64,000 nt of DNA from Mariniphaga sediminis (GCF_003573545.1 NZ_QWET01000004.1:310001-374000), one strand, 5' to 3'. Positions 18,320 to 28,444 are shown, counted from the first letter of the stretch. Numbers and translations are program-made. Notes: generated by a model not told the origin, from the sequence alone.

Positions 18320-18372
18320 AATTCTAATTAAAAATCATTATAACAGAACCAAAATCACATGAAGAAAGACGA

Positions 18373-21300
18373 CTATTCCATCTTTATGCTGAGTCCCAAA
18401 CCTCTAAGTTCGTGTAGCAACACATTAAGCGATTCCGGAATACCCGGTTGTGGCATTGGCTCTCCTTTCACAATGGATTCGTAAGCTTTTGCCCTTCCCA
18501 TCACATCATCTGACTTAACGGTAAGGATTTCCTGGAGTATGTGCGATGCACCAAATGCTTCCAGCGCCCAAACTTCCATTTCCCCAAATCTCTGTCCACC
18601 AAATTGTGCTTTACCACCCAACGGCTGCTGGGTAATGAGAGAATAAGGGCCAATAGAACGGGCATGCATTTTGTCTTCCACCATGTGCCCCAGCTTCATC
18701 ATATAAATAACTCCCACTGTTGCCTGCTGGTCGAAAGGTTCACCGGTTTCCCCGTCATGAAGATTCGTTTTCCCAAAACGCGGCAAGCCGGCTTTATCGG
18801 TATATTCAGATATTTCTTCAAGGGAAGCGCCGTCAAAAATAGGTGTCGCAAACTTGACTCCCAACTCTTTTCCTGCCCAACCAAGCACTGTTTCATAAAT
18901 CTGTCCGAGGTTCATCCTTGAAGGAACCCCCAGTGGATTAAGAACAATATCAACCGGAGTACCGTCAGCTAGAAACGGCATATCTTCCTGGCGAACCACC
19001 CGCGAAACAATCCCTTTGTTCCCGTGTCGACCTGCCATTTTATCCCCGATCTGCAGCTTCCGCTTCTTGGCAATAAATATTTTGGCTAACTGAATAATAC
19101 CAGCTGGCAATTCGTCTCCAATGGTCACATTATATCTTTCACGCCGCGCAAAAGCTTCCGCTTCTTTGTGCTTCATGATATAATTATTGATTACCTTGAA
19201 GATCAAATCGTTCTTCTGCTTATCTGTTGTCCATTTCGAAGGATTCACCGACAAATAATCGATTTCCTGAAGTTGTTTCAATGTAAACTTCATTCCTTTG
19301 GAAATGACTTCAGTACCGTAGTAATCTTTTACTCCCTGAGAAGTTTTTCCACTTACCAGGGTAAACAGCTTGTCTTCTAAACGGGTCCGCAGAGCAGCAA
19401 TTTCACGATCAAAATTTTCATCTATCTGATCGAGTAACGTTTTGGTAGCTGTTTTGCCTTTTTTGTCTTTGGCAACGCGTGAGAATAATTTTTTGTCAAT
19501 AACAATACCCGAGAGCGAAGGGGATGCCTTTAGCGAAGCATCTTTCACATCTCCTGCCTTGTCTCCAAAAATAGCACGCAAGAGTTTTTCTTCAGGCGAC
19601 GGGTCAGACTCTCCTTTCGGTGTAATTTTTCCGATAAGAATGTCTCCCGGTCTCACATCAGCTCCAATTCGGATTAAACCGTTTTCATCGAGGTTTTTGG
19701 TAGCCTCTTCACTTACGTTTGGAATGTCTGATGTAAACTCTTCGAGTCCCCGTTTTGTATCTCGTACTTCAAGACTGTATTCATCCACATGAACCGATGT
19801 AAAAACATCTTCGCGAACAATACGTTCTGAAATTACAATGGCGTCCTCGTAGTTATATCCCTGCCAGGGCATAAAAGCAACCATAAGATTTCGTCCGAGC
19901 GCCAGTTCTCCTTGTTCGGTGGCATATCCCTCAGAAAGAATCTGACCTTTTGTAATCCTTTCACCTTTATGCACAATCGGCTTCTGATCAACAGTGGTCC
20001 CCTGGTTGGTTTTAGTATATTTCGGCATCACATAGGTGACTACTTCAGGATCGAAACTAACGAAACGGTCGTCATCAGTCACGTCATAACGGACAATTAT
20101 TGTAGTAGCATCTACATATTCAATAATACCGTCACCCTCGGCCTGAACAAGTATTCGTGAATCAGCAGCAGCCCTGGCTTCCAAACCGGTACCTACAATC
20201 GGTGACTCGGGGCGGAGCAACGGAACTGCCTGACGCATCATGTTGGATCCCATCAGTGCCCGGTTGGCATCATCGTGTTCCAGAAAGGAAATAAGGGAAG
20301 CGGCAACCGATGCGATCTGGTTTGGCCCAACGTCCATCAACTGCACTTCTTCTTTGTCGACAAGTGGATAATCACCGTCGAGCCTGGATTTCACTTTGGA
20401 GTTTACAAAATGCCCGTCAGCATCAATGGGTGCGTTTGCCTGAGCAATTATCTTATCTTCTTCTTCTTCGGCAGTAAGGTAAACAGCACCTTCATCTGAG
20501 AGGTCCACTTTACCATTTTCTACTTTTCTGTATGGAGTAGAAATAAAGCCGAGATCAGTAATTTTGGCAAAAACACATAAGGAAGAGATCAAACCAATAT
20601 TAGGTCCTTCCGGAGTTTCAATCGGACAAAGCCTTCCGTAGTGTGTGTAGTGCACATCCCGCACCTCAAAACCAGCTCTTTCCCTTGATAAACCGCCAGG
20701 CCCCAAAGCCGACATACGACGTTTGTGGGTCATCTCGGCAAGAGGGTTCGTCTGATCCATAAACTGCGAGAGTGCATTGGTACCAAAGAAAGAGTTGATA
20801 ACTGATGAAAGGGTTTTCGAGTTTATCAAATCGATAGGCGTAAACACCTCGTTATCGCGTACATTCATTCTCTCACGAATAGTACGGGCCATACGGGCCA
20901 ACCCAATTCCAAACTGGTTATACATCTGCTCGCCAACCGTACGCACACGGCGGTTACTCAGGTGGTCAATATCATCCACATCGGTTTTCGAATTTACCAA
21001 TTGAATGAGGTACCGGATAATCTCTATTATATCCTCTTTGGTTAACACCCGGATGTCTGAATCGACATTCAGTCCCAACTTTTTATTGATCCTGTAGCGA
21101 CCCACTTCACCAAGGTCATACCTTTTATCAGAGAAAAATAATTTATCAATTACATCCCGTGCCGTAGCTTCATCCGGCGGTTCGGCATTCCGCAACTGCC
21201 GGTAAATGTGCAATACGGCCTCTTTTTCAGAGTTACAGGGATCTTTCTGCAATGTATTGTAAATGATAGCAAAATCCTGCTGCCGCTGGTCATCTTTGTG

Positions 21301-22185
21301 CAACAAAATCGTTTTTACACCTGATTCAATAATTTCATCGATGTGATCATCTTCAAGGACCGTTTCCCGATCGATGATTACCTCATTCCGTTCAATAGAA
21401 ACTACTTCACCGGTGTCTTCATCTACAAAATCTTCAACCCATGATTTCAATACACGGGCAGCCAGTTTCCTTCCTACTACTTTTTTCAAGCCGGTTTTGG
21501 AAACTTTCACTTCATCGGCCAAATCGAAGATTTCGAGAATATCTTTATCACTTTCGTAACCGATAGCCCTCAAAAGCGTGGTGACAGGCAATTTCTTTTT
21601 CCTGTCGATGTAAGCGAACATCACGCTGTTGATATCGGTTGCAAACTCGATCCACGATCCTTTGAAGGGGATAATACGGGCCGAATAAAGTTTTGTACCG
21701 TTAGCATGTAAGCTTTGGCCAAAGAAAACGCCCGGCGACCTGTGCAATTGCGAAACAATCACCCTTTCGGCACCATTAATGATAAACGTTCCCTTTTCGG
21801 TCATGTACGGCACTGTTCCAAGGTACACATCCTGAACCACGGTATCGAAATCTTCGTGTTCCGGATCTGTACAATACAGCTTTAGCCTGGCTTTCACCGG
21901 CACACTGTACGTTAAACCACGCTCAATACATTCGTAAATAGAATATCGGGGCGGATCAACCTGATAGTCAAGAAACTCCAGGACAAAATTGTTCCGAGTA
22001 TCCGTAATCGGGAAATTTTCCTCGAATACACGGCTCAATCCTTCCTCCTTCCGCTTTTCAGGCGTGGTGTTTAACTGGAAAAAATCTTTAAACGATTTAA
22101 TTTGTACTTCTAAAAAGTCAGGGTAATCAAACCTGGTTTGTGTTGAGGAGAAATTAATCCTCTCGATTTTTGTATTAACTGCCAT
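18373..22185 (-). CDS. rpoB: DNA-directed RNA polymerase subunit beta
   Basis: 1270 residues, full length for the phylum. Recognisable segments include the rifampicin-region core [19 protein letters not shown], the [20 protein letters not shown] segment, [15 protein letters not shown], and the C-terminal [17 protein letters not shown] and [15 protein letters not shown] motifs that contact beta' and the active site. The rifampicin-region residues read as a susceptible type (S, Q, D, H, R and S in place). It lies 107 bases downstream of rplL, with a terminator-like hairpin between them, so its level can be set separately from that of the ribosomal proteins. Confidence 0.99.
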   Translation of the reverse strand: MAVNTKIERINFSSTQTRFDYPDFLEVQIKSFKDFFQLNTTPEKRKEEGLSRVFEENFPITDTRNNFVLEFLDYQVDPPRYSIYECIERGLTYSVPVKARLKLYCTDPEHEDFDTVVQDVYLGTVPYMTEKGTFIINGAERVIVSQLHRSPGVFFGQSLHANGTKLYSARIIPFKGSWIEFATDINSVMFAYIDRKKKLPVTTLLRAIGYESDKDILEIFDLADEVKVSKTGLKKVVGRKLAARVLKSWVEDFVDEDTGEVVSIERNEVIIDRETVLEDDHIDEIIESGVKTILLHKDDQRQQDFAIIYNTLQKDPCNSEKEAVLHIYRQLRNAEPPDEATARDVIDKLFFSDKRYDLGEVGRYRINKKLGLNVDSDIRVLTKEDIIEIIRYLIQLVNSKTDVDDIDHLSNRRVRTVGEQMYNQFGIGLARMARTIRERMNVRDNEVFTPIDLINSKTLSSVINSFFGTNALSQFMDQTNPLAEMTHKRRMSALGPGGLSRERAGFEVRDVHYTHYGRLCPIETPEGPNIGLISSLCVFAKITDLGFISTPYRKVENGKVDLSDEGAVYLTAEEEEDKIIAQANAPIDADGHFVNSKVKSRLDGDYPLVDKEEVQLMDVGPNQIASVAASLISFLEHDDANRALMGSNMMRQAVPLLRPESPIVGTGLEARAAADSRILVQAEGDGIIEYVDATTIIVRYDVTDDDRFVSFDPEVVTYVMPKYTKTNQGTTVDQKPIVHKGERITKGQILSEGYATEQGELALGRNLMVAFMPWQGYNYEDAIVISERIVREDVFTSVHVDEYSLEVRDTKRGLEEFTSDIPNVSEEATKNLDENGLIRIGADVRPGDILIGKITPKGESDPSPEEKLLRAIFGDKAGDVKDASLKASPSLSGIVIDKKLFSRVAKDKKGKTATKTLLDQIDENFDREIAALRTRLEDKLFTLVSGKTSQGVKDYYGTEVISKGMKFTLKQLQEIDYLSVNPSKWTTDKQKNDLIFKVINNYIMKHKEAEAFARRERYNVTIGDELPAGIIQLAKIFIAKKRKLQIGDKMAGRHGNKGIVSRVVRQEDMPFLADGTPVDIVLNPLGVPSRMNLGQIYETVLGWAGKELGVKFATPIFDGASLEEISEYTDKAGLPRFGKTNLHDGETGEPFDQQATVGVIYMMKLGHMVEDKMHARSIGPYSLITQQPLGGKAQFGGQRFGEMEVWALEAFGASHILQEILTVKSDDVMGRAKAYESIVKGEPMPQPGIPESLNVLLHELRGLGLSIKME

Positions 22186-22223
22186 GTATTTATACAGGTT
22201 TAATATATAAAATATAAATACAC

Positions 22224-22261
22224 AAAAAGGTTTAGAATCCTGCTTTGCAAGATTCTAAACC
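22224..22261 (-). promoter_or_regulatory. Attenuator-like hairpin between rplL and rpoB
   Basis: Perfect 11-bp inverted repeat GGTTTAGAATC (22229-22239) and GATTCTAAACC (22251-22261). The loop itself has a TGC/GCA inner pair. On the minus strand the stem is followed by five T residues (22228-22224), the form of a weak intrinsic terminator. In E. coli the same gene gap holds a partial terminator and an RNase III site that lower rpoBC expression relative to the ribosomal proteins; a similar role here is inferred. Confidence 0.75.
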
Positions 22262-22292
22262 ATACAACCTTTTAAAAAGGTCTTGATTGCGA

Positions 22293-22673
22293 TTATTTAA
22301 CTTCAACTTCAGCTCCTGCTTCTTCCAACTGATTTTTAAGGGCTTCTGCCTCATCTTTGGATACTTTTTCTTTAATTGCTTTCGGAGCTTCATCAACTAC
22401 TGCTTTGGCTTCTTTCAAACCAAGACCAGTAAGTTCTTTAACGAGTTTAACAACTGCCAGTTTTGATTGACCGGCTGCTTTCAGAATCACGTCGAATTCA
22501 GTTTGTTCTGCTGCGGCTTCTCCTTCTGCTCCACCGACAGCAGGGCCAGCAACTGCAACTGCTGCTGCAGCTGGCTCAATGCCATATTCGTCTTTCAGGA
22601 TTCCAGCTAATTCGTTAACCTCTTTAACAGTCAAGTTTACCAACTCTTCTGCAAGCTGTTTTAAATCTGCCAT
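22293..22673 (-). CDS. rplL: Large ribosomal subunit protein bL12 (L7/L12)
   Basis: 126 residues. An N-terminal dimerisation helix region ([21 protein letters not shown]), an Ala/Gly-rich hinge ([14 protein letters not shown]), and the C-terminal factor-binding domain ([37 protein letters not shown]) are all present. It forms the ribosomal stalk with L10 and recruits translation GTPases such as the EF-Tu encoded nearby. It is 34 bases downstream of rplJ and upstream of the hairpin that separates it from rpoB. Confidence 0.99.
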   Translation of the reverse strand: MADLKQLAEELVNLTVKEVNELAGILKDEYGIEPAAAAVAVAGPAVGGAEGEAAAEQTEFDVILKAAGQSKLAVVKLVKELTGLGLKEAKAVVDEAPKAIKEKVSKDEAEALKNQLEEAGAEVEVK

Positions 22674-22707
22674 TTTTATTTGTTTTTATTAAAGATTTCT
22701 AAAAAAA

Positions 22708-23226
22708 TTATTCTCTCTCTTTCAGTGTTTCAAGAACACCGTGAATTGTATTACCACCCGACTGCAATTGTGAGAGTACTGTTTGCATCGGTGATTTTAA
22801 GAGGGCTACAACATCGGCAATCAACTCGTTTTTCGATTTTACTGCTATCAGCGCGTCGAGTTGGTTCTCTCCCATATAAACTGATTCTTCCACAAATGCG
22901 GCCTTCAATAAAGGCTTTTTATGCTTTTTCTGGAATTCTTTAATCAGTTTTGCAGGAACATTTCCGTTCTCAGCGAACATTACCGAGGTATTCCCCTTGA
23001 GTGCATCGTAAAGCTCTTCGGTATTCTTTTCCGAACTTTCGAGGGCTTTACGTAACAGAGTGTTTTTCGCAACAACCAGTTTTACATCTTGTTTAAAGCA
23101 TAGTCTCCTTAAATCGCTGGTATCAGCAGCATTTAAACCACTAATGTCAGTCAGGTAAAAATGGTTGTACGAATCGATCTGATTCTTTAGGTTATCAATA
23201 ATAACTTTCTTTTCTGTACTCTTCAT
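22708..23226 (-). CDS. rplJ: Large ribosomal subunit protein uL10
   Basis: 172 residues, normal length. The N-terminal rRNA-binding domain carries the VKLVVAKNTLLRKAL segment, and the C-terminal helix would carry bL12 dimers. It is the base of the ribosomal stalk and links bL12 to 23S rRNA. It lies only 12 bases from the end of rplA, leaving no room for a separate L10-binding leader like that of E. coli, so any autoregulation would have to use coding or upstream RNA. Confidence 0.98.
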   Translation of the reverse strand: MKSTEKKVIIDNLKNQIDSYNHFYLTDISGLNAADTSDLRRLCFKQDVKLVVAKNTLLRKALESSEKNTEELYDALKGNTSVMFAENGNVPAKLIKEFQKKHKKPLLKAAFVEESVYMGENQLDALIAVKSKNELIADVVALLKSPMQTVLSQLQSGGNTIHGVLETLKERE

Positions 23227-23238
23227 TTCTCCTTTGTT

Positions 23239-23934
23239 TTAGTCAGCGACTGACTTGGGTTCAACTTTAATACCAGGACTCATGGTACTGGAGAGATAGA
23301 TGCTTTTGATATAAGAACCTTTAGCGGCTGTTGGTTTCAACTTAATAATGGTATTGATAAACTCTACAGCATTTTCTTTTATCTTTTCGGGAGTAAAAGA
23401 AGTTTTACCAATAGAGGTGTGTACAATACCAAATTTGTCTACTTTAAAATCAATCTTCCCCTGTTTTACTTCGCTCACTGCTTTACCAATCTCCATGGTA
23501 ACAGTTCCGCTTTTAGGGTTTGGCATCAGACCACGAGGGCCAAGAATACGCCCTAACTGACCAACTTTCCCCATTACTGGAGGCATAGTAATTACTACGT
23601 CAACGTCGGTCCATCCGCCTTTGATTTTATCAATATAATCGTCTAATCCAACATAATCCGCTCCGGCCTCTTTGGCTTCGTCCTCTTTGTCAGGAGTAAC
23701 CAAAGCAAGCACCCGAATCTCTTTTCCGGTTCCATGGGGTAACGAAACTACGCCTCTAACCATCTGGTTAGCTTTTCTTGGGTCCACTCCCAATCTTACA
23801 TCAATATCGACGGATGCATCAAATTTAGTGAAGGTAATATCCTTCACCAACTGAGCTGCTTCTTCGATGGAATAAGATTTTCCCTTTTCGAGTTTATCAA
23901 GAGAAGCCTTTTTATTTTTCGTAATTCTGCCCAT
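23239..23934 (-). CDS. rplA: Large ribosomal subunit protein uL1
   Basis: 231 residues. The conserved [19 protein letters not shown] segment and the [13 protein letters not shown] strand are present, as is the C-terminal [10 protein letters not shown]. It binds 23S rRNA in the L1 stalk, which helps move deacylated tRNA out of the E site. In many bacteria it also represses its own operon (rplK-rplA) by binding mRNA. It is 21 bases downstream of rplK. Confidence 0.99.
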   Translation of the reverse strand: MGRITKNKKASLDKLEKGKSYSIEEAAQLVKDITFTKFDASVDIDVRLGVDPRKANQMVRGVVSLPHGTGKEIRVLALVTPDKEDEAKEAGADYVGLDDYIDKIKGGWTDVDVVITMPPVMGKVGQLGRILGPRGLMPNPKSGTVTMEIGKAVSEVKQGKIDFKVDKFGIVHTSIGKTSFTPEKIKENAVEFINTIIKLKPTAAKGSYIKSIYLSSTMSPGIKVEPKSVAD

Positions 23935-23955
23935 CCTTAAAAGATTTTATTTTTG

Positions 23956-24396
23956 TTATTTGAATGGTGAAGCACCTTTTACGGTAATTCCCATACTTCT
24001 GGCAGTTCCAGCCACCATTTTCATTGCCGATTCAATAGTAAAACAATTCAAGTCAGACATTTTTACTTCAGCGATTTGTTTTACCTGATCCCAGGTAACA
24101 GCGCCAACTTTACTGACATGTGGTTCTGATGAACCTTTTTTTACTTTTGCTGATTCGATCAACTGGACGGCTACGGGAGGTTGTTTTATAATGAAGTCGA
24201 ACGACTTATCGCTGTAAACAGTAATAATAACCGGTAACAATTTACCGGCCTGGTCTTGTGTTCGACCATTAAACTGTTTACAAAACTGCATTATATTAAC
24301 TCCCTTGGCACCTAATGCTGGTCCCACCGGTGGTGACGGATTGGCCGCCCCACCTTTGATTTGCAATTTAATTAATCCAGCAACTTCTTTCGCCAT
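23956..24396 (-). CDS. rplK: Large ribosomal subunit protein uL11
   Basis: 146 residues. The N-terminal domain has [19 protein letters not shown] with the flexible Pro-rich loop, and the C-terminal rRNA-binding domain ends with [10 protein letters not shown]. It binds the GTPase-associated centre of 23S rRNA. It is also needed for ribosome-dependent activation of Rel-type (p)ppGpp synthetases, one of which is encoded at 56984-59215. It is 21 bases downstream of nusG. Confidence 0.99.
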   Translation of the reverse strand: MAKEVAGLIKLQIKGGAANPSPPVGPALGAKGVNIMQFCKQFNGRTQDQAGKLLPVIITVYSDKSFDFIIKQPPVAVQLIESAKVKKGSSEPHVSKVGAVTWDQVKQIAEVKMSDLNCFTIESAMKMVAGTARSMGITVKGASPFK

Positions 24397-24417
24397 AATA
24401 AATTAATAAAAGCGTTA

Positions 24418-24966
24418 CTATTCCTTCTCAACCTGCATGAAGCTAAGTTCTAAAGGAGTTTTACGTCCAAAAATCTTCACCATCACTTGCAGCTTTTTCT
24501 TCTCTTCATTGATTACCTCAATGGTTCCGTTAAAGCCGTTGAATGGTCCATCGATTACTTTTACGGTTTCTCCCACTACGAACGGAATATTCAATTCCTC
24601 TCCGGTTTCAGCAAGTTCATCCACTCTTCCCAAAATTCTGTTCACCTCATTGGTCCTCATTGGTACAGGGTCCCCACCTTTGGTGTCGCCAAGAAACCCA
24701 ATTACATTAGGCACATTTCTAAGTATGTGTGCCACTTCACCAACCAATGTAGCTTCAATAAGAACATAGCCAGGGAAAAAGTTTCGCTCTTTACTGATTT
24801 TTTTACCGTTCCGGATTTGATAAACCTTTTCCGTAGGTATTAAAACCTGTTCAACAAAACCCTTCAAATCTCCATTAGCGATTTCGTTTTCGATATATTC
24901 TTTCACCTTTTTCTCCTTACCTCCTATCGCACGAAGAACATACCATTTATTTGTTGTGTCGCTCAT
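24418..24966 (-). CDS. nusG: Transcription termination/antitermination factor NusG
   Basis: 182 residues. The NGN domain (KWYVLRAIGGKEKKVKEYIE, FFPGYVLIEATL) is followed by a KOW domain (VGETVKVIDGPFNGFNGTIE to the end). It binds RNA polymerase over the cleft, increases processivity, and links the enzyme to Rho or to the ribosome. It is located 19 bases after secE at the head of the ribosomal protein genes, the standard bacterial arrangement. Confidence 0.99.
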   Translation of the reverse strand: MSDTTNKWYVLRAIGGKEKKVKEYIENEIANGDLKGFVEQVLIPTEKVYQIRNGKKISKERNFFPGYVLIEATLVGEVAHILRNVPNVIGFLGDTKGGDPVPMRTNEVNRILGRVDELAETGEELNIPFVVGETVKVIDGPFNGFNGTIEVINEEKKKLQVMVKIFGRKTPLELSFMQVEKE

Positions 24967-24985
24967 TATGATCTAAGGATTTCGA

Positions 24986-25177
24986 TTAATAAAACAATCC
25001 ATAAACAAAACTCATTACGTTCCTGAATGACAGGTCCATAACGAATACTAAGAGTGATATAATAAAGGAAGCAACCATTACAACCAATGCACTGCTTTGC
25101 AGTTCTTTCCAAGTAGGCCACGTAACTTTGTGAACAAGTTCATCGTAGGCATCCTGTAAATATACTTTTAACTTCAT
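24986..25177 (-). CDS. secE: Preprotein translocase subunit SecE
   Basis: 63 residues, the single-span form. The cytoplasmic amphipathic part DAYDELVHKVTWPTWKELQ carries the conserved KVTWPTW motif, followed by one membrane segment (SALVVMVASFIISLLVFVMDL). It is an essential part of the SecYEG channel. This channel would export all signal-peptide proteins in the window, including the T9SS cargo, across the inner membrane. Confidence 0.98.
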   Translation of the reverse strand: MKLKVYLQDAYDELVHKVTWPTWKELQSSALVVMVASFIISLLVFVMDLSFRNVMSFVYGLFY

Positions 25178-25198
25178 TTTAGTTTGTAGTTATTTCTG

Positions 25199-25260
25199 TA
25201 CGGAAGGTAAGAATCGAACTTACTAAAAAACAAAAACTCCCAGACTGAGCTTCTTCCGTA
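25199..25260 (-). ncRNA. tRNA-like element lacking an anticodon arm, between tuf and secE
   Basis: Read on the minus strand, this folds into a 7-bp acceptor stem (ACGGAAG / CTTCCGT, with one more T-A pair possible). A D-arm follows (GCTC-AGTCTGG-GAGT, 4 bp with one G-U), then a perfect T-arm (GTAAG-TTCGATT-CTTAC). Between the D- and T-stems there are only 12 bases, TTTTGTTTTTTA, which cannot form an anticodon stem-loop. Total length is 61-62 bases rather than about 73. No CCA is encoded, as in the two normal tRNAs here. Bacteroidota usually have tRNA-Trp(CCA) at this spot. It could be a decayed tRNA-Trp, a processing signal that mimics a tRNA, or a local sequence error. Confidence 0.6.
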
Positions 25261-25290
25261 AACAATCCCGGACCGCAGCCCGGGACTGTT
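25261..25290 (-). terminator. Hairpin directly behind tuf and abutting the tRNA-like element
   Basis: An 11-bp stem, AACAGTCCCGG / CCGGGATTGTT on the minus strand (one G-U pair), with an 8-base loop. It is followed by very few T residues and runs directly into the tRNA-like fold. It may be a weak terminator, an mRNA 3'-end stabiliser or a cleavage site. Confidence 0.5.
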
Positions 25291-25313
25291 ATATTTTTAA
25301 CAGATAATGCCTG

Positions 25314-26501
25314 TTATTCAACAATTTCCGTAACCTGACCTGCACCAACAGTACGTCCACCTTCGCGAATTGCAAAACGCAAACCTATGTTGAGAGCAAC
25401 CGGGTAAATCAGTTCTACCTGAATTGACACGTTGTCACCGGGCATTACCATTTCACGTCCTTCTGGAAGGTGAATTTCGCCGGTAACATCAAGGGTCCTC
25501 AAATAAAACTGCGGACGGTATTTGTTGTGGAACGGAGTATGGCGTCCACCTTCTTCTTTTTTCAATACATACACCTCAGCTTTAAACTTGGTGTGAGGAG
25601 TAATAGATCCGGGTTTAGCCAAAATCTGTCCGCGTTTGATCTCTTTTTTGTCAACCCCACGAAGCAACAGCCCTACGTTATCACCAGCCTGTCCGTCATC
25701 AAGTATCTTACGGAACATTTCAACCCCTGTACAAACAGTCTTACGTCCTTCTGCGCCTAAACCAATCAACTGCAGTTCGTCGCCAGTATGAACCATACCT
25801 GTTTCAATACGACCGGTTGCAACTGTTCCACGTCCGGTAATTGAAAATACATCTTCAACCGGCATCAGGAATGGTTTGTCAACTTCACGAGGAGGAAGTG
25901 GAATCCAGCTGTCAACTGCATCCATCAATTCCATAATTTTTTCTTCCCATTCAGGTTCACCGTTCATTGCACCAAGTGCAGATCCCTTAATTACAGGAGT
26001 ATTATCACCGTCGAATTCATAAAAATCGAGTAATTCCCGAATTTCCATCTCAACGAGTTCCAGTAATTCTTCGTCGTCAACCATATCAACTTTGTTCATG
26101 AAAACGACCAATTTCGGTACGTTTACCTGGCGAGCCAAAAGGATATGTTCACGGGTTTGGGGCATCGGGCCATCAGTTGCGGCTACTACAATAATAGCGC
26201 CGTCCATCTGAGCCGCACCCGTAACCATGTTTTTCACGTAGTCGGCGTGACCGGGACAGTCAACGTGAGCATAGTGCCTTGAAGCAGTCTGATACTCAAC
26301 GTGAGCAGTGTTAATTGTAATACCCCTTTCTTTTTCCTCAGGAGCATTGTCAATAGAATCGAATGATTTGATTTCGGAAAGGCCTTTTTTGGCCAATACC
26401 ATTGTAATAGCTGCTGTCAGGGTAGTTTTGCCATGGTCGACGTGGCCAATAGTACCAATGTTGACATGGTCTTTATCCCTTACGAATGTTTGTTTAGCCA
26501 T
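25314..26501 (-). CDS. tuf: Translation elongation factor Tu
   Basis: 395 residues, full length. G1 GHVDHGKTT, the switch segment [13 protein letters not shown]3 [12 protein letters not shown] and G4 NKVD are all present, followed by domains II and III ending [11 protein letters not shown]. It brings aminoacyl-tRNA to the ribosome as a GTP complex. It is downstream of tRNA-Gly and tRNA-Thr on the same strand, so it is probably co-transcribed with them and released by tRNA processing. Only one tuf gene occurs in the window. Confidence 0.99.
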   Translation of the reverse strand: MAKQTFVRDKDHVNIGTIGHVDHGKTTLTAAITMVLAKKGLSEIKSFDSIDNAPEEKERGITINTAHVEYQTASRHYAHVDCPGHADYVKNMVTGAAQMDGAIIVVAATDGPMPQTREHILLARQVNVPKLVVFMNKVDMVDDEELLELVEMEIRELLDFYEFDGDNTPVIKGSALGAMNGEPEWEEKIMELMDAVDSWIPLPPREVDKPFLMPVEDVFSITGRGTVATGRIETGMVHTGDELQLIGLGAEGRKTVCTGVEMFRKILDDGQAGDNVGLLLRGVDKKEIKRGQILAKPGSITPHTKFKAEVYVLKKEEGGRHTPFHNKYRPQFYLRTLDVTGEIHLPEGREMVMPGDNVSIQVELIYPVALNIGLRFAIREGGRTVGAGQVTEIVE

Positions 26502-26535
26502 AACTCCAAATTTTAATTATTATCTAAATTAATCG

Positions 26536-26607
<72 letters not shown>

Positions 26608-26668
26608 TTTTTAAGCACACAAAGAGACCGGAGTTAAAAGCTACGCTTAAAACTCCAATCTCGTTTTG

Positions 26669-26741
26669 AGCGGGAGACGGGATTCAAACCCGCGACCCTT
26701 AGCTTGGAAGGCTAATGCTCTATCGACTGAGCTACTCCCGC
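26669..26741 (-). tRNA. tRNA-Gly (anticodon TCC)
   Basis: 73 bases. Acceptor GCGGGAG / CTCCCGC, D-arm GCTCAGTCGATAGAGC, anticodon stem TTAGC/GCTAA with loop CTTCCAA, T-arm GCGGG-TTTGAAT-CCCGT, discriminator T. CCA is not encoded. First gene of the tRNA-tuf unit. Confidence 0.96.
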
Positions 26742-26766
26742 AATATATTTCACGCAAAATGCGCTG

Positions 26767-26801
26767 CAAAATTACAAAATTTAATCAAAAACAGCTGACA
26801 A
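26767..26801 (-). promoter_or_regulatory. Putative promoter of the tRNA-Gly/tRNA-Thr/tuf unit
   Basis: On the minus strand TAATTTTG (26774-26767) fits the -7 element TAnnTTTG perfectly. A TTG (26801-26799) is 24 bases upstream, longer than the usual 19-21. Transcription would start about 20 bases before tRNA-Gly. Confidence 0.45.
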
Positions 26802-26999
26802 TCTTTTTTACCATCCCGAAATTCAAAGAGCAAAACAGATAAAAAACCGGCCTCTCATCATTTCAAAAAATAAATAAAAAGTGGCGTAACGTGTTAAACT
26901 ACTTTAAATTCAGATGTTTCTGAAACGCCCCTAAAAAGGGTGTGCAAATGTAAAAATATTATTTTAAAAATCTAAAAAACTACTTGTAAAAATTAATAT

Positions 27000-27302
27000 T
27001 TATTTGTTCTTGAGTTTTTCTTTAAACTTTCCGAGCTGTTTACGAATGGCATCAATAGCCAAATCAGTAGCTTCCTCAAAAGTATCAGCCTGCTTTTTCG
27101 CAAATAAATACCCATTGCCCGGTATCGATACTTTTATTTCTGAAATTTTGTTCCGCGCAGTTTCGGGTTTCAAAACTCTCAATGTTACTTCAGCATTAAT
27201 GATACCATCAAAAAAGGTATCGAGCTTATTCACTTTTTTATTCACAAAATCCTCCAGCCTTTTATCGGCTGTGAAATGAACTGAATTAATAATAATTTCC
27301 AT
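27000..27302 (-). CDS. hpf: Ribosome hibernation promoting factor, short form (HPF/RaiA family)
   Basis: 100 residues, the length of the short-form family with no C-terminal dimerisation domain. It starts MEIIINSVHFTADKRLEDFV and has the basic C-terminal helix (AIDAIRKQLGKFKEKLKNK) typical of this S30AE fold. It binds the decoding channel of idle ribosomes and blocks mRNA and tRNA binding. It is 15 bases downstream of the Xer-type recombinase gene, in a probable rpsU-xer-hpf operon. Confidence 0.93.
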   Translation of the reverse strand: MEIIINSVHFTADKRLEDFVNKKVNKLDTFFDGIINAEVTLRVLKPETARNKISEIKVSIPGNGYLFAKKQADTFEEATDLAIDAIRKQLGKFKEKLKNK

Positions 27303-27317
27303 AGTAACACTTTTTAG

Positions 27318-28211
27318 TTAACCCCTTGGATGGGCTTGTTTGTATATATCATGCAATTTCTCAAACGTTGTGTGGGTGTAAATCTGTGTAGCCGATAAAC
27401 TGGAATGTCCAAGTAATTCTTTTACTGCATTCAGATCAGCGCCTTTATTAAGCAGATGAGTAGCATAAGAATGCCGCAATACATGTGGGCTCTTCTTTTC
27501 AAGCGATGTAACCATCTCCAGACTTCTTTTTACAACCCGGTATATTAATTTTTCGTAAACCGGCTCTCCTTTTTCAGTTACAAGTAATGCATCGGGGGTA
27601 TATCCAACTTCCCTGTTCCTTATTTCAAGATACTGTTGCAACAACGGATTAATGCTTCTTGGATAAGGAATAATCCTTTCTTTTTGCCGCTTACCCAATA
27701 CCTTAATCAGGTATCCTTTCATATCAAAACTACTTTCTTTCAGTTTTAATAATTCTGCCAGCCTGATTCCCGTACCATATAATAAGGTTATAATCAACTT
27801 ATCTCTTACCCCTCTAAAATCATCCGAGAAGAAACCGTCATCAAGCAAATGGTGCAGGTTGTTTTCCTCCACAAAACCGGGTAATTTCTTTCTGATTTTG
27901 GGAAGGGGAAGATTGATAGCAGGATTCGTTTCTACTCCACTGGTTTCAGCGTTTTTCATCAAGAACCTGAAATATGCTTTAATGGTAGAAACTTTTCGGT
28001 TTACCGACCTGGGAGTATATCCTCTCTCCATTAAACTCACAATCCAATTTCGAACCAGCTTGGTATCTACCCTCTTAACATCAAATTCCCCGACCATTTC
28101 TGTGCAAAATAACACGAATTGATCGAGGTCTTTCTTGTACGCTATAACCGTATGCGAAGAGTTTCTCTTCTCATACTTTAAATAGTTAATAAACGATTCC
28201 TGATAATTCAT
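27318..28211 (-). CDS. xerC: Tyrosine recombinase of the XerC/XerD family
   Basis: 297 residues, the usual Xer length. An N-terminal SAM-like core-binding domain (FINYLKYEKRNSSHTVIAYKKDL) precedes the catalytic domain. The catalytic Arg is in LLYGTGIRLAELLKL; HVLRHSYATHLL supplies the His and second Arg, LLGHSSLSATQIYTH the further His and the Tyr nucleophile. It most likely resolves chromosome dimers at dif. Its position between rpsU and hpf is that of the housekeeping Xer protein rather than of an integron or phage integrase. C versus D cannot be decided from sequence alone. Confidence 0.92.
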   Translation of the reverse strand: MNYQESFINYLKYEKRNSSHTVIAYKKDLDQFVLFCTEMVGEFDVKRVDTKLVRNWIVSLMERGYTPRSVNRKVSTIKAYFRFLMKNAETSGVETNPAINLPLPKIRKKLPGFVEENNLHHLLDDGFFSDDFRGVRDKLIITLLYGTGIRLAELLKLKESSFDMKGYLIKVLGKRQKERIIPYPRSINPLLQQYLEIRNREVGYTPDALLVTEKGEPVYEKLIYRVVKRSLEMVTSLEKKSPHVLRHSYATHLLNKGADLNAVKELLGHSSLSATQIYTHTTFEKLHDIYKQAHPRG

Positions 28212-28252
28212 TCACCTTCTTAACTAACTCCACCAGGAACCAAAAAACCTTC

Positions 28253-28444
28253 TTAGTCTTCCTGGCGTTGTAACTTCTCTATATAAGCCGCCTTTTTAAC
28301 CTCTTCCCTTCTTTTAATCGAAGGTTTTGTAAACTTCTGACGTTCACGTAATTCCTTAATAACGCCTGTTTTTTCAAATTTCCTTTTGAACCTCTTTAGA
28401 GCCCTTTCAATATTTTCGCCCTCTTTTACCGGAATAACAATCAT
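28253..28444 (-). CDS. rpsU: Small ribosomal subunit protein bS21
   Basis: 63 residues. It starts MIVIPVKEGENIERALKRFKRK and is strongly basic, with the family's FEKTGVIKELRERQKF core. It binds near the 3' end of 16S rRNA and the anti-Shine-Dalgarno region. In Bacteroidota it is part of the set of proteins reported to sequester that region, in line with the lack of Shine-Dalgarno sites throughout this window. It heads the operon with the recombinase and hpf genes. Confidence 0.97.
   Translation of the reverse strand: MIVIPVKEGENIERALKRFKRKFEKTGVIKELRERQKFTKPSIKRREEVKKAAYIEKLQRQED

Noticed and set aside
25199-25260. A normal tRNA-Trp between tuf and secE
   Set aside because: No anticodon stem-loop or CCA anticodon can be placed; only 12 bases separate the D- and T-stems.
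27318-28211. Xer-like recombinase as a phage or integron integrase
   Set aside because: It is in an rpsU-xer-hpf housekeeping context with no attachment repeats, gene cassettes or phage genes nearby.
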